A stretch of DNA of 64,000 nucleotides from Bacteroides bouchesdurhonensis (GTDB taxonomy: Bacteria > Bacteroidota > Bacteroidia > Bacteroidales > Bacteroidaceae). The stretch lies in contig NZ_LT707006.1 of NCBI RefSeq assembly GCF_900155865.1, positions 2,706,577 through 2,770,576 of the forward strand, written 5' to 3'. The notes beneath the pieces are model-generated. The model saw only the letters and a program-made list of their open reading frames with translations. It had not been told where the DNA came from and did not search any database. The position numbers and the translations under genes are program-made. Below, in pieces: positions 16,025 to 26,088 of this stretch (position 1 is the stretch's first letter; each line of letters starts with the position of its first letter).

Positions 16025-17491
16025 TTATTCTGAAGTAATAACTTCTTCTTTTTGTTTTTCGGAAATAAGTAGCAGTTTATCTCCTTTATGCAATTTCAGT
16101 GTTCCGTTAGGAATCAAAAACTCATCTCCGCGTTTTACGATCATTACCAATGTGCCTTTAGGTAAGTTCATATCCTTCAATGTATCTGCTTCTTCCAGCA
16201 TTTTTTCTGTGACCGTCATATCACTAAGATCCGAGTCTATTTCTTCGGGAAGTTCTACTCCGAAGTCATTGCCCGTTTTAGGAAGTGGTTCGGAGAGATG
16301 TAACAAACGGGCTACCGAGGAAACAGTTGTTCCCTGAATAATCAGTGAGACGATCGTGATGAAAAATACTATATTGAAGATGATATTTGAACCTTCTACG
16401 CCTGCAACTACCGGATAGGTGGCGAAAATAATAGGAACTGCTCCGCGCAATCCTACCCATGAAACGAAAAGACGAGATTTCATTGTGATCTTCTTAAAGG
16501 GTAACAAGCATAGAAATACACTTAAAGGACGACCGATGACGATCATAAAGATTCCGATCAACAATGCTACAACAGCTACTTCCAACATTTCATGCGGATT
16601 GACAAGCAGTCCCAAGCAAAGGAACATGATAATCTGAAACAACCAAGTGAGCCCGTCCATAAAAGTGTAAATCTCTTTACGGTGCATGATTTTGTTGTTT
16701 CCTACCATGATACCGGCAATGTATACGGCAAGATAACCGTTACCTTTCAGTAAATCTGTGATAGAAAAAGTAAAGAATATGAATGCCAGCAATAGGATAG
16801 GATATAAAGCTTGGTTATCGATATTGAGTTTATTCAGCATACGTATGGCCAGTTTGCCAAGTAAGTATCCTGCAGCTGCACCTATGATGAATTGGATGGC
16901 AAAGGAGAAGATAATGGAGCCTACTCCCATACCTGCCGATTGGATAAATTGTATCAATACAATGGTCAGCATATATGCCATCGGATCATTACTACCACTT
17001 TCAAGTTCTAGCATGGGACGAAGATTATGTTTCAAGTTCATCTTCTGTGAGCGTAGTATAGCGAATACTGATGCGGAATCGGTTGATGACATGGTGGAAG
17101 CTAATAGCAGGGAAGTAGTGATAGGCAGGTAAATGTTTGTCCAGCTCATACCGGAAAGCCACCATATAAATAGTCCGGTAAATAGAGCTGTGAGCAGAAC
17201 TCCGACTGTGGAAAGAACAATACCGGGAACTAGTATAGGCTTTATTTCTCTGAATTTCGTATCCATACCTCCAGAGAATAGGATGATACTTAATGCAACC
17301 ATACCAATAAATTGTGCTTCCTTCGCATTATGAAACTGGAGTCCGAGTCCGTCGCTACCAAATAGCATACCTACTACAAGGAATAGTAATAAAGCAGGTA
17401 CTCCGAAACGGTATCCGGTTTTTCCAACTACGATACTGACGAAAAGTAAGATAGAGCCAACAAGTAAGATGTTTTCTGCTGTAAAAATCAT
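16025..17491 (-). CDS. Potassium/proton antiporter, CPA1 family (NhaP2/CvrA-like)
   Basis: A 488-residue cation:proton antiporter: about 12 membrane segments (residues 1-395) followed by a soluble RCK-C/TrkA-C domain (about 405-485, VTEKMLEEADTLKDMNLPKGTLVMIVKRGDEFLIPNGTLKLHKGDKLLL-type fold). Conserved membrane motifs include TSLLLASTMSSTDSASVFAIL and LELESGSNDPMAYML, the Asp-bearing transport site. It exchanges K+ or Na+ for H+ across the inner membrane in pH and osmotic adaptation. Length and domain order match NhaP2/CvrA. It appears monocistronic with the terminator at 15949-15984 downstream. Ion preference is inferred from the TrkA-C domain. Confidence 0.9.
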   Translation of the reverse strand: MIFTAENILLVGSILLFVSIVVGKTGYRFGVPALLLFLVVGMLFGSDGLGLQFHNAKEAQFIGMVALSIILFSGGMDTKFREIKPILVPGIVLSTVGVLLTALFTGLFIWWLSGMSWTNIYLPITTSLLLASTMSSTDSASVFAILRSQKMNLKHNLRPMLELESGSNDPMAYMLTIVLIQFIQSAGMGVGSIIFSFAIQFIIGAAAGYLLGKLAIRMLNKLNIDNQALYPILLLAFIFFTFSITDLLKGNGYLAVYIAGIMVGNNKIMHRKEIYTFMDGLTWLFQIIMFLCLGLLVNPHEMLEVAVVALLIGIFMIVIGRPLSVFLCLLPFKKITMKSRLFVSWVGLRGAVPIIFATYPVVAGVEGSNIIFNIVFFITIVSLIIQGTTVSSVARLLHLSEPLPKTGNDFGVELPEEIDSDLSDMTVTEKMLEEADTLKDMNLPKGTLVMIVKRGDEFLIPNGTLKLHKGDKLLLISEKQKEEVITSE

Positions 17492-17762
17492 AGACTATAC
17501 TTATAAAAGTTATATAAATCTTAAATTAGTGTTCACTGTGCGAAGTTACACATTATTTAAAACAAATAAAAGTCCTGTTTGGATGTATTTTTCGAGGAAA
17601 AGGTAGTTAAATTGTTTGAAAGCATTGATTTTGTACCCAATTAATCTACTTCGTACTTATGGATTCTAACAATCTTACTCCTTTGCGGAAGGGGGGGTAG
17701 GAGTATAATTCTTATTTTTCATGCGGTTACTAAGGGAAAAGTTCCTATATTTTTAGTATATT

Positions 17763-18572
17763 TTATAACCACTGGAACTTTAAACCAAAAGACAAACTCA
17801 GATAATCGCGTGGACGCAGATAATTGTTGGTGACAGCACTAATCAGATACAGGTCACATGTGCTTAGCTCATAAAATAAGGTCACAGACTTTGCTAGGAA
17901 TCGACGGCGAGGATCGATTTCGTAAGTTAACCGTTGTCCCAGATAAATATGGATACGTACTTTGCTTGAGAATCCGTAATAACCTTTTGGATAACGATCA
18001 GGCTCGTGTACCCAGAATTGGTCACCGAATACCGTATTCAAATAGAGTCCGCAGGATAAAGGCTCAGTAGAGAATCCCTTTCCTAAATCCAAGCTCCAAG
18101 GCATATAATTTTGTTTCAGCGTCATTGTAATCTTAGCCTTTTTCGACGAATATTTTGGTAGAAATCCGAGTAGCAGATCCGTTTCCCATTGATTATGCTT
18201 TCCGTAGTCCCAACCCGTTCCGAAAGATAGCAATCCCATGTTTCCCGCAAATTGTATCTTTGAATGAGTGGGAATGATGCGCTCCCAATTCTTACGCATA
18301 CGGTGTACTCGTTTGTCATAACGGGTATGCCCTATACTTTCTTTTGTGTTCGAAATTACCGAGTCGGCCTGAAGAATCGTAAATAGAGAATCACCAGTAT
18401 GGTAAGCAATGACTGAATCGGATTTGATAACTATCCGTACAGAATCAGGCTTATAATTTTTGATAATAGTATCTGTCCCGCAAATAGCTGATGCCAGACA
18501 GGGAATAAGCAGAAGAATATTCAGTACTCCTGCACGAAGTATATATTTAGAATTCGACCAATTCATATTCAT
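17763..18572 (-). CDS. Secreted, probably outer-membrane beta-barrel protein, function unknown
   Basis: A 269-residue protein with an N-terminal signal peptide (hydrophobic run AGVLNILLLIPCLASA). Residues about 100-269 show alternating hydrophobic strands with aromatic girdle residues (WETDLLLGFLP, ITMTLKQNYMPWSLDLGKGF, VRIHIYLGQRLTYEID) and a terminal strand LSLSFGLKFQWL, as in small outer-membrane barrels. I do not recognise the family with certainty. Its start overlaps the end of the metallophosphoesterase gene by 26 bases in another frame, so the two are translationally coupled and likely share a function. An ATG two codons downstream (18566) is an alternative start. Confidence 0.8.
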   Translation of the reverse strand: MNMNWSNSKYILRAGVLNILLLIPCLASAICGTDTIIKNYKPDSVRIVIKSDSVIAYHTGDSLFTILQADSVISNTKESIGHTRYDKRVHRMRKNWERIIPTHSKIQFAGNMGLLSFGTGWDYGKHNQWETDLLLGFLPKYSSKKAKITMTLKQNYMPWSLDLGKGFSTEPLSCGLYLNTVFGDQFWVHEPDRYPKGYYGFSSKVRIHIYLGQRLTYEIDPRRRFLAKSVTLFYELSTCDLYLISAVTNNYLRPRDYLSLSFGLKFQWL

Positions 18573-19350
18573 ATTTTTCCGGGGTTATAGTAAATACGAT
18601 ATAGCTGCGATGTTTCATACAGTCACTTATGATGTAATGCATCCCATCATCAAAAAAAACTTTGTCTCCAAAACCATGATCATGGGCAGCAGTACAGAAC
18701 TGTATGCCCGGATACTGAAGAATGTAATGTTCGAAAACTTTGCCTACATTATCATTAAAAACATCAGCGAAGGGAGGAGCGTGCATACTTACTACACTCT
18801 TTTCGAACTCATCTTTCCGGTTTGTCAGTTCGTTTTCCATAAATGTGAAATCGGGGATAGGTTCGGAATAATCGTATTCCAATGCATTTGTGTTGAGACA
18901 GATAAATTTCACGTTGCCTGCAATAAAAGAGAAATTGGATGGTCCGAATACTTTTTTATATGTCTCTGCCCCTGTACCTAAACAATCATGATTACCCATC
19001 AATACGACATAAGGAACCTTTAGCTTGTTCATGATATCCCTTTGCCAGAGAAATTCTTTAGTAAGACCGAAATCACTCATGTCCCCACCATGAATGACGA
19101 AGTCGATATCATCCCGTTGATTGATTTCATTTACGAAATCTTCTGTTTCGTCGTACCAGCGTTGTGAATCTCCCATTGTGATAAAACGTAGAGTAGTTTT
19201 GCCTTTGCAATTTATCTCTATCTGCTCGATATTATGAGCATTGACATCTGTCTCACCACTGATACGTACATCGTATGGGTGGTAATCTATCATATCGCAA
19301 CCTGCGAGTATTAGGCATGATAACAATGTGTATAAACCTCTTCTTAACAT
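18547..19350 (-). CDS. Calcineurin-like metallophosphoesterase lipoprotein
   Basis: A 267-residue lipoprotein (lipobox CLILAGCD) with a calcineurin-like phosphoesterase domain. Metal-ligand motifs in order: TMGDSQRW, HGGDMSD, GNHDC, SMHAPPF and TAAHDHGFGD, the usual D-x-Q/H, GGD, GNHD, H and HxH set. It probably cleaves a phosphate ester in the periplasm or at the surface; substrate unknown. The ATG at 19350 was chosen because a canonical promoter (19377-19408) lies upstream of it and inside the longer open frame that begins at 19440. The barrel-like protein gene overlaps its 3' end, forming a two-gene operon. Confidence 0.88.
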   Translation of the reverse strand: MLRRGLYTLLSCLILAGCDMIDYHPYDVRISGETDVNAHNIEQIEINCKGKTTLRFITMGDSQRWYDETEDFVNEINQRDDIDFVIHGGDMSDFGLTKEFLWQRDIMNKLKVPYVVLMGNHDCLGTGAETYKKVFGPSNFSFIAGNVKFICLNTNALEYDYSEPIPDFTFMENELTNRKDEFEKSVVSMHAPPFADVFNDNVGKVFEHYILQYPGIQFCTAAHDHGFGDKVFFDDGMHYIISDCMKHRSYIVFTITPEKYEYELVEF

Positions 19351-19376
19351 AAATATTTGTATTGGAAAACTTGGCG

Positions 19377-19408
19377 CAAATGTAGAGTTTTCTATTTGGA
19401 TAGGCAAA
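19377..19408 (-). promoter_or_regulatory. Canonical Bacteroides promoter of the phosphoesterase operon
   Basis: On the minus strand: -33 TTTG (complement at 19405-19408), a 20-base spacer, then -7 TACATTTG (complement at 19377-19384), 26 bases before the start codon. It decides the start of the lipoprotein at 19350. Confidence 0.85.
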
Positions 19409-19569
19409 ACCTTCTGATAAATTGAGGACACTATGAACAATAAATAAGAGAAATTGAACAGTAAATCAAAGAATCAAAGGGGCACTGTTATCAATATAAG
19501 ACTTTACTTTTATTTAATTAAGTAGATATGGTGGGTTTTCTTCAATTTAGTTGAGAATTTGGAGAGTAC

Positions 19570-20922
19570 TTATTGTTGCACCTGCTTGGATACCTTTTTT
19601 ATATAGATCATCAGACTGATAACTGCTGTTGTGAAAGCTAATGCATCTGATACGGGCATACTGATCCAAATACCTTTCAGTCCCCACCAATTAGGGAATA
19701 GCAGCAAGCAAGGCAATAGATAAAGTAATTGTCTGGTCAATGAAAGGAAAATACTGACTTTCGCTTTGCCAATGCTTTGGAAGAAGTTACCAATAACAAT
19801 TTGTGCTCCTACAAATGGGAACATCAATACAGCTAGACGTAATCCTTCTACGGCAAGATCAATCAATTCGTCATTGTCGGTAAAAAGTGCCGATACGGCA
19901 TGAGGAAATAGTTCGCAAATCAAGAAACCGCTGCTCGTGATAATTACACCGGAAATGATCCCTAGTCGTAACGTTTGTTTTACGCGATCAATTTTCTGTG
20001 CTCCGAAGTTATAACCTATAATTGGTTGCATACCCATGGTAAGTCCTAATACAATCATCACATAGAGCGTCAATAATCGGTTGATAATGCCATAAGCACC
20101 AATAGCCATGTCTCCTCCATATTCTTGAAGACTGTTATTGATGATGATAACAATTGCACACGCACATACATTCATCAGGAACGGTGACATGCCGATAGCG
20201 AAGATACTATCTACGATCCGCTTTTTCATCTTCCAGATCTTACCTTCGAAATGCACTGTGTTCTCTTTATTGATGAAGTGACTTACCACCCAAACCATTC
20301 CGATAAACTGTGAGATAACTGTTGCTGTTGCTGCTCCACGCATACCCCATTCGAATTGGAAAATAAAGATAGGAGCAAGGATGATATTGGATACTACTGT
20401 TACCATGGAGGTAAGCATTGCTTTCTTCGGATATCCCGTGGCACGCATCACATTGTTCAAACCGATCATGGTATAGGTAATAGGGGTTCCTAGCAGGATA
20501 ACTTGCATAAAGCTGCGAGCATAAGGTAATGTATCGCTACTTGCTCCGAAGAAAACCAAGATATCATCCAGAAAAATAAACGATAATATACCGAAGAAAA
20601 CAGAATTGGTGATGCAAAGCATGAGGGTATGAGATAGTATTTCCGTAGCTCCTTTCAGATCTTTCTGTCCCAGCCGGATAGAAGCGATTGTAGAACCACC
20701 GGCAGAAACTAACGTGCAAAAAGCGACGACAAGATTCATCAAAGGGAAGCTGACTGCTAATCCGGCAATAGCCATTGGACCTACACCATGCCCTATAAAG
20801 ATACTGTCGATAATGTTATAGATAGAGGTAATTGTCATTCCGATAATGGCTGGAATAGAATATTGCAACAACAATTTCCCGATATGTTCCTTCCCTAATA
20901 TGTGTGGGTCGTTTTTACTCAT
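19570..20922 (-). CDS. MATE-family multidrug/cation efflux transporter
   Basis: A 450-residue inner-membrane protein with 12 predicted helices in two MatE halves. Typical N-terminal MATE sequence IPAIIGMTITSIYNIIDSIFIG and the mid-protein GMQPIIGYNFGAQ motif are present. It exports drugs or metabolites using H+ or Na+. The ATG at 20922 (MSKND) is preferred because the frame's first codon at 20928 is a TTG. The gene is divergent from the HAD phosphatase gene. Length is normal; no sign of decay. Confidence 0.93.
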   Translation of the reverse strand: MSKNDPHILGKEHIGKLLLQYSIPAIIGMTITSIYNIIDSIFIGHGVGPMAIAGLAVSFPLMNLVVAFCTLVSAGGSTIASIRLGQKDLKGATEILSHTLMLCITNSVFFGILSFIFLDDILVFFGASSDTLPYARSFMQVILLGTPITYTMIGLNNVMRATGYPKKAMLTSMVTVVSNIILAPIFIFQFEWGMRGAATATVISQFIGMVWVVSHFINKENTVHFEGKIWKMKKRIVDSIFAIGMSPFLMNVCACAIVIIINNSLQEYGGDMAIGAYGIINRLLTLYVMIVLGLTMGMQPIIGYNFGAQKIDRVKQTLRLGIISGVIITSSGFLICELFPHAVSALFTDNDELIDLAVEGLRLAVLMFPFVGAQIVIGNFFQSIGKAKVSIFLSLTRQLLYLLPCLLLFPNWWGLKGIWISMPVSDALAFTTAVISLMIYIKKVSKQVQQ

Positions 20923-21076
20923 GTGCAAGTACGAATTTTGTTGGATGAAAACGTGAGTTACGTTTTTTTAAGTGGGGCAAAGTTACGAATAATTTGTCTG
21001 ATTCGATGATTATTCGGAACTTTGCACACTCAATACACAAGGTTTAACGTTTTAGGTAGAAAGAAAGTTTGGAGAT

Positions 21077-21718
21077 ATGGATGCAACAAAAAATATAGCA
21101 GCACTTTTTGATTTTGATGGAGTGATCATGGATACAGAAACTCAGTACACTGTTTTCTGGAATGAACAAGGGCGCAAATATCTAGGACAGGAAGATTTTG
21201 GTCGTAATATCAAGGGGCAGACATTGTTTCAAATCTATGAAAAATATTTCTCCGATAAGCAGGAAGCTCAACGGCAGATTAATTCAGATCTCAACGTTTT
21301 TGAGAAAAATATGTCCTACGAATATATTCCCGGAGTGGAAGCTTTTATGGCTGATCTTCGTAGCCATGGAGTAAAAATAGCAGTAGTGACTAGTTCTAAT
21401 GAAGAGAAGATGCAAAACGTTTACAACGCCCACCCTGAATTTAAAGAAATGGTAGATCGCATTTTGACCGGAGAGATGTTTGCTCGCTCAAAACCTGCTC
21501 CCGACTGTTTCCTTTTAGGTATGGAAATCTTTAACGTCTCACCGGAGCGTACTTATGTTTTTGAAGACTCTTTCCATGGATTGCAAGCGGGAAATACTTC
21601 GGGTGCTACTGTTATCGGTCTGGCAACTACTAATTCTCGTGAAGCGATTGCCGGAAAAGCGAAATATATAATAGATGACTTTACTGGGATGACTTATGAG
21701 AAACTGCTGGCTATTTAG
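21077..21718 (+). CDS. HAD-superfamily phosphatase, beta-phosphoglucomutase-like
   Basis: A 213-residue HAD hydrolase of subfamily IA/IB with an alpha-helical cap. Motif I is FDFDGVIMDTE (nucleophile Asp12, acid/base Asp14), motif II is VVTSSN, motif III Lys is in RSKPAPDCF and motif IV is VFEDSFHG. It probably dephosphorylates or isomerises a sugar phosphate. It ends 8 bases inside the convergent thioredoxin-like gene (3'-to-3' overlap at 21711-21718). Substrate is unknown. Confidence 0.9.
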   Translation: MDATKNIAALFDFDGVIMDTETQYTVFWNEQGRKYLGQEDFGRNIKGQTLFQIYEKYFSDKQEAQRQINSDLNVFEKNMSYEYIPGVEAFMADLRSHGVKIAVVTSSNEEKMQNVYNAHPEFKEMVDRILTGEMFARSKPAPDCFLLGMEIFNVSPERTYVFEDSFHGLQAGNTSGATVIGLATTNSREAIAGKAKYIIDDFTGMTYEKLLAI

Positions 21719-23765
21719 TTAGCAGTTCATTAATTCTGTTTATTAGCTCCTGTTTTTGACTAGGTTTTGGAGCATGTCTATCTATTATATTTCCTTCTTT
21801 ATCAAGTAGTATGAAAGTGGGGAAAGAATTAATAGAAAGAAGTTTCTCCAGTAATCTTTGTTGATCGTCAGGAAGATTATAGTGTACTATATTAGGACCT
21901 GTCAGATGATTCTCCTTTATAATATTCTTCCAGGAATCTTCCGTAGAATTATTAGCCAGATACATGAAAATCACTTCTTTGTCTTTCAACGCTTCTTTGA
22001 TATCGGGGGTATACTTCATTTCAGCTTTGCATGGAGAACACCATGTACCCCAGAAATCCATATAAATGACTTTTCCTTTATATGGAGCAATAATCTGTCT
22101 TAATAACTCGTTTGCATCCGATATATTTTTTAGACCATCATTACTTTTAAGACTTTCTACATTTTCCAATTTTTGTTTGGCAAGGTGCGCATATACTTCT
22201 TGCTGTTTTAGTACTATCCTCCGAAGACTTTCGTTGCTTACAAGGCTTTTGAAATAATCAATTGTAGAATTTCTTAATGGTGTTTCTATATTATGCATAT
22301 ATTCGCAGAATGTTTTGGTAGCTATCAATTCTTTCAATATCGGAGTGGCGGCAATTGAGTCAAAACAAATGAGTCCTTCTTGTATTTGCATTAATTCCAT
22401 TATTTCATTATTCATTGATTCATATTTTTTACAGAGTTCTATAATATTCTTTTCTTGTAAAAGTTGTTTGCCCCGTTCGAAAGCTTCTTTATATGGTTTA
22501 GTGACTCTTTCTATTTCTAATGAATCTACGCCAAAATATTTTCCTAAGTTTCTTTCTGACATGACGTGTTCATAAGCGGATAAATCATTTTTCTGCTGGG
22601 TTGTCAGTTCATATTCACCTTTCTTATTAGCATATTTGATGATTGTTGTTGTATTTGAGAGGCAATTGGAACTCATGGTATTATTGTAATATCCCAAATA
22701 ATCAGTCAAGAACCTATTCCCATATATAGTATATGGTTGGGGAAGTTGATGATACAGTTGATCTACATATGCCATATATTCAGAGTTGAAAAACTCTTTA
22801 TTGAAATTGAAACGTAACGCGAATCGTCTTTGCATTAGAGAACTTGCATGTAACATGAATTCACTGTTATGTTTAATCATTTTGAACTTATCTGATAGTT
22901 GTGGATGCCGAGATATGTATTTTTCCACTATCTTCGTTCTTTTATCATATATTTTTTGTTGTTCAGCCAGGTATACGCTATGATCCATTTTCGCATCGTA
23001 ACGAAGACTATATTTATATAATTCATTTGTAGAAGGATCTCTTTGGTAATTAATTAGTTCCTGATTGAGACGTCCGTTCTGTCCCATAATGCGAGTATCA
23101 TTATTGGCATTATTGTAGAATAGAAGAAGAGTATCTCCGGGTTCTGCTATAGTGTGTATAGATAATTCGCAACCCTCGCTGTCTATGAATAAGGAATTAG
23201 TGTTAATGATGGGTATGATGATATGAAACCGTCCGGAAGAATCAGTTTTAATCTTATAGATATCTTCATTTTCATTAAAGAAATTAGGTATAGTAATTTC
23301 TACAGAAGTATTTTCAGGTGTATTACTTATATATCCGATAACTGTGACAGAATCCTGATGATATCCATTATCAATAAATGTATCATGATCTTCTATCGTA
23401 AAATCGGGTGCTGAAGAAAAACGTATAAATTTTCTTTTTCCTTTTTGAGTAGATGAGGTAATTGTACAGATACTATCTGCCTTACTATCAAAAGAAATAT
23501 TTAATTTTAAAACATCTTCTCCTTTATTTAATGTAATTTCGGCTTTGTTCTTTATGAAGTTTAGGGATTGGTATTCCCAGAAATCGTTATTATATATAGC
23601 GAACTTCTCGAAGAAACCATATCTCCATTCTTTGCTTTCAGAATCATTCCAACACCCGATTAAACGTTTCATTTGAGGGGTTCCAAGAGTAAATGTGTTT
23701 TTCTGCGCTAATGTATTGCTGGTCAGGATAAAAACACAGATCAGCATATTTAGGATGTATTTCAT
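21711..23765 (-). CDS. TlpA-like thioredoxin-fold secreted protein
   Basis: A 684-residue exported protein. The signal peptide is MKYILNMLICVFILTSNTLAQ. The N-terminal half carries a beta-sandwich like the DUF4369-type region of Bacteroides TlpA proteins, the middle is helical, and the last about 140 residues are a thioredoxin fold with YMDFWGTWCSPCKAEM (CxxC at about residue 573) and a cis-Pro context (INSFPTFILLD). It probably reduces or isomerises disulfides in the periplasm. The ATG at 23765 was chosen because a -7 box TATATTTG (complement at 23788-23795) lies between it and the upstream in-frame start. It stands alone, convergent with the HAD gene and divergent from panB. Confidence 0.9.
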   Translation of the reverse strand: MKYILNMLICVFILTSNTLAQKNTFTLGTPQMKRLIGCWNDSESKEWRYGFFEKFAIYNNDFWEYQSLNFIKNKAEITLNKGEDVLKLNISFDSKADSICTITSSTQKGKRKFIRFSSAPDFTIEDHDTFIDNGYHQDSVTVIGYISNTPENTSVEITIPNFFNENEDIYKIKTDSSGRFHIIIPIINTNSLFIDSEGCELSIHTIAEPGDTLLLFYNNANNDTRIMGQNGRLNQELINYQRDPSTNELYKYSLRYDAKMDHSVYLAEQQKIYDKRTKIVEKYISRHPQLSDKFKMIKHNSEFMLHASSLMQRRFALRFNFNKEFFNSEYMAYVDQLYHQLPQPYTIYGNRFLTDYLGYYNNTMSSNCLSNTTTIIKYANKKGEYELTTQQKNDLSAYEHVMSERNLGKYFGVDSLEIERVTKPYKEAFERGKQLLQEKNIIELCKKYESMNNEIMELMQIQEGLICFDSIAATPILKELIATKTFCEYMHNIETPLRNSTIDYFKSLVSNESLRRIVLKQQEVYAHLAKQKLENVESLKSNDGLKNISDANELLRQIIAPYKGKVIYMDFWGTWCSPCKAEMKYTPDIKEALKDKEVIFMYLANNSTEDSWKNIIKENHLTGPNIVHYNLPDDQQRLLEKLLSINSFPTFILLDKEGNIIDRHAPKPSQKQELINRINELLTK

Positions 23766-23927
23766 ATAGTAATGTTTGTAATGCTGACAAATATAGGATA
23801 AATATCTAACATATTTCTTGCTATACACGATTTATTGTCTTTTCTTTCTCTGTTATGAAAGAAATATTATAACTTTGCCGCGTTTTTATTAAACTGAATT
23901 CTATTTAATAACTTAAAATTAGAAGAA

Positions 23928-24749
23928 ATGGCTGGTTATATATCAGATGACACAAGAAAAGTGACAACTCATCGCTTGGTAGAAATGAAACAAAGAGGTG
24001 AAAAGATTTCAATGCTTACTTCGTATGATTACACAATGGCACAGATCGTAGACGGTGCTGGAATGGATGTAATTTTGGTAGGTGATTCAGCTTCTAATGT
24101 GATGGCTGGTAATGTAACCACTTTACCTATCACTCTTGATCAGATGATTTATCATGCGAAGTCTGTAGTACGTGGTGTGAAACGTGCTATGGTAGTAGTT
24201 GATATGCCATTCGGCTCTTATCAAGGAAATGAAATGGGAGGATTGGCTTCTGCTATCCGCATCATGAAGGAAAGCCATGCCGATGCGTTGAAACTGGAAG
24301 GTGGAGAAGAAATCATTGATACAGTAAAACGTATTATTAGTGCTGGAATTCCTGTGATGGGACACTTGGGGCTGATGCCTCAATCTATTAATAAATACGG
24401 AACGTATACAGTACGTGCAAAGGATGATAGTGAGGCAGAGAAACTGATTCGTGATGCTCATTTGCTTGAAGAGGCAGGGTGTTTTGCCATTGTTCTTGAA
24501 AAGATTCCCGCTGCTTTGGCTGCTCGTGTCGCCTCTGAATTGACTATTCCTATTATTGGTATTGGTGCCGGTGGTGATGTAGACGGCCAGGTACTTGTTA
24601 TTCAGGATATGCTGGGAATGAATAACGGTTTTCGTCCTCGTTTCTTACGTCGTTATGCAGACTTGTTTACAGTGATGACTGATGCAATCAGCCACTATAT
24701 TTCTGACGTTAAGAATTGCGACTTCCCTAATGAGAAGGAACAATATTAA
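23928..24749 (+). CDS. panB: 3-methyl-2-oxobutanoate hydroxymethyltransferase
   Basis: A 273-residue enzyme that transfers a hydroxymethyl group from methylene-tetrahydrofolate to alpha-ketoisovalerate, the first step of pantothenate synthesis. Family landmarks: [32 protein letters not shown] (Mg-binding Asp), [36 protein letters not shown] (catalytic Glu) and IPIIGIGAG. Length is normal. A -7-like TAACTTTG at 23870-23877 lies about 50 bases upstream. The MFS transporter gene follows after 5 bases, so the two are co-transcribed. Confidence 0.96.
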   Translation: MAGYISDDTRKVTTHRLVEMKQRGEKISMLTSYDYTMAQIVDGAGMDVILVGDSASNVMAGNVTTLPITLDQMIYHAKSVVRGVKRAMVVVDMPFGSYQGNEMGGLASAIRIMKESHADALKLEGGEEIIDTVKRIISAGIPVMGHLGLMPQSINKYGTYTVRAKDDSEAEKLIRDAHLLEEAGCFAIVLEKIPAALAARVASELTIPIIGIGAGGDVDGQVLVIQDMLGMNNGFRPRFLRRYADLFTVMTDAISHYISDVKNCDFPNEKEQY

Positions 24750-24754
24750 GATAT

Positions 24755-25906
24755 ATGGCAATAAAATTATGGACAGCTCATTTTATGCGGATCTGTATAG
24801 CTAATTTGCTATTGTTTGTGTCATTGTACGTGTTATTTCCCGTGCTTTCCATAGAAATGGCAGAACGTTTGGGGGTACCAGTGGCACAAACAGGAGTCAT
24901 CTTTCTCTTTTTGACGTTAGGAATGCTTCTGATTGGTCCGTTTCATGCCTATCTGGTAGATGCTTACAAACGAAAATATGTGTGCATGTTTTCTTTTGCT
25001 GTGATGGTAGCAGCAACAGTAGGATATGCTTTCGTCACAAATATGACGGAGCTTATTTTGCTGAGTATGGTACAAGGAGTTGCTTTTGGGATGGCTTCCA
25101 CTGCCGGAATTACATTAGCTATTGATATTACCAGTTCCTCTCTCCGAAGTACCGGAAATGTCAGCTTTTCGTGGATGGCACGATTGGGGATGATTATTGG
25201 AATTGCATTAGGAGTCTGGTTCAATCAAAACTATTCGTTTATCAATTTGCTTACTGTATCGGTTATTATTGGGATAGTTGGAATTTTAGTTACAGCAGGG
25301 GTATACGTACCATTTCGTGCGCCCATTGTTACGAAGTTATATTCATTTGACCGATTCTTGTTGCTTCGCGGATGGGTTCCAGTTATCAATCTGATTCTTA
25401 TAACTTTTGTTCCGGGGTTATTGATTTCATTGGCGCATCCTTTTTTAAACGATTCCATACTAAGGCACATTGGTATATCCCTGCCATTCTTTACAGGTGT
25501 CGGAGCAGGCTTTATAGTATCTTTATTGTTTGCACGTTTGTTTTTCCTAAAAGAAAAAACTTTGCGGTTAGTTATCATTGGATTGGGATTGGAGACTCTT
25601 GCTTTTTCTTTGTTAGGAGCAGATAGAACTATTGGTATATCTTCAGTGCTGATGGGATTAGGACTAGGCTTTGTAATGCCGGAGTTTTTGGTTATATTCG
25701 TGAAGCTGTCTCATCATTGCCAACGAGGAACAGCAAACACTACGCATCTCTTGGCAAGTGAAATAGGAATTGCCTTAGGAATTGCTGCTTCTTGCGATAT
25801 GAGTACAGATGAGATGCTTTTTATCGGGCAAATTGTTGCTGCAATAGCATTATTGTTCTTTGTTTTAATTACTTATCCTTATTACAAGAAGATGAAAGTA
25901 AGATAG
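24755..25906 (+). CDS. Major facilitator superfamily transporter
   Basis: A 383-residue membrane protein with about 11-12 predicted helices. The motif-A-like loop HAYLVDAYKRKYVC follows helix 2. It begins 5 bases after panB, so it is in the same transcript; pantothenate-related or unrelated small-molecule export are both possible and cannot be separated from sequence. Length is typical of short bacterial MFS drug or metabolite exporters. Confidence 0.85.
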   Translation: MAIKLWTAHFMRICIANLLLFVSLYVLFPVLSIEMAERLGVPVAQTGVIFLFLTLGMLLIGPFHAYLVDAYKRKYVCMFSFAVMVAATVGYAFVTNMTELILLSMVQGVAFGMASTAGITLAIDITSSSLRSTGNVSFSWMARLGMIIGIALGVWFNQNYSFINLLTVSVIIGIVGILVTAGVYVPFRAPIVTKLYSFDRFLLLRGWVPVINLILITFVPGLLISLAHPFLNDSILRHIGISLPFFTGVGAGFIVSLLFARLFFLKEKTLRLVIIGLGLETLAFSLLGADRTIGISSVLMGLGLGFVMPEFLVIFVKLSHHCQRGTANTTHLLASEIGIALGIAASCDMSTDEMLFIGQIVAAIALLFFVLITYPYYKKMKVR

Positions 25907-26088
25907 GATCAAGATTTATATGTTGTCAAACCTATGCAAAGTATAAAAGCGGATGTAGATAACTGAATCTTCTTATTCATTAAATATAATAGACCTACAA
26001 CTAAATAAAGGAATCGACGCGAATATAGTTGTGCCATCCTATTGTCACAAGTAATAGATATCAAGTTCCCGGAATTAACTCCTTAGAT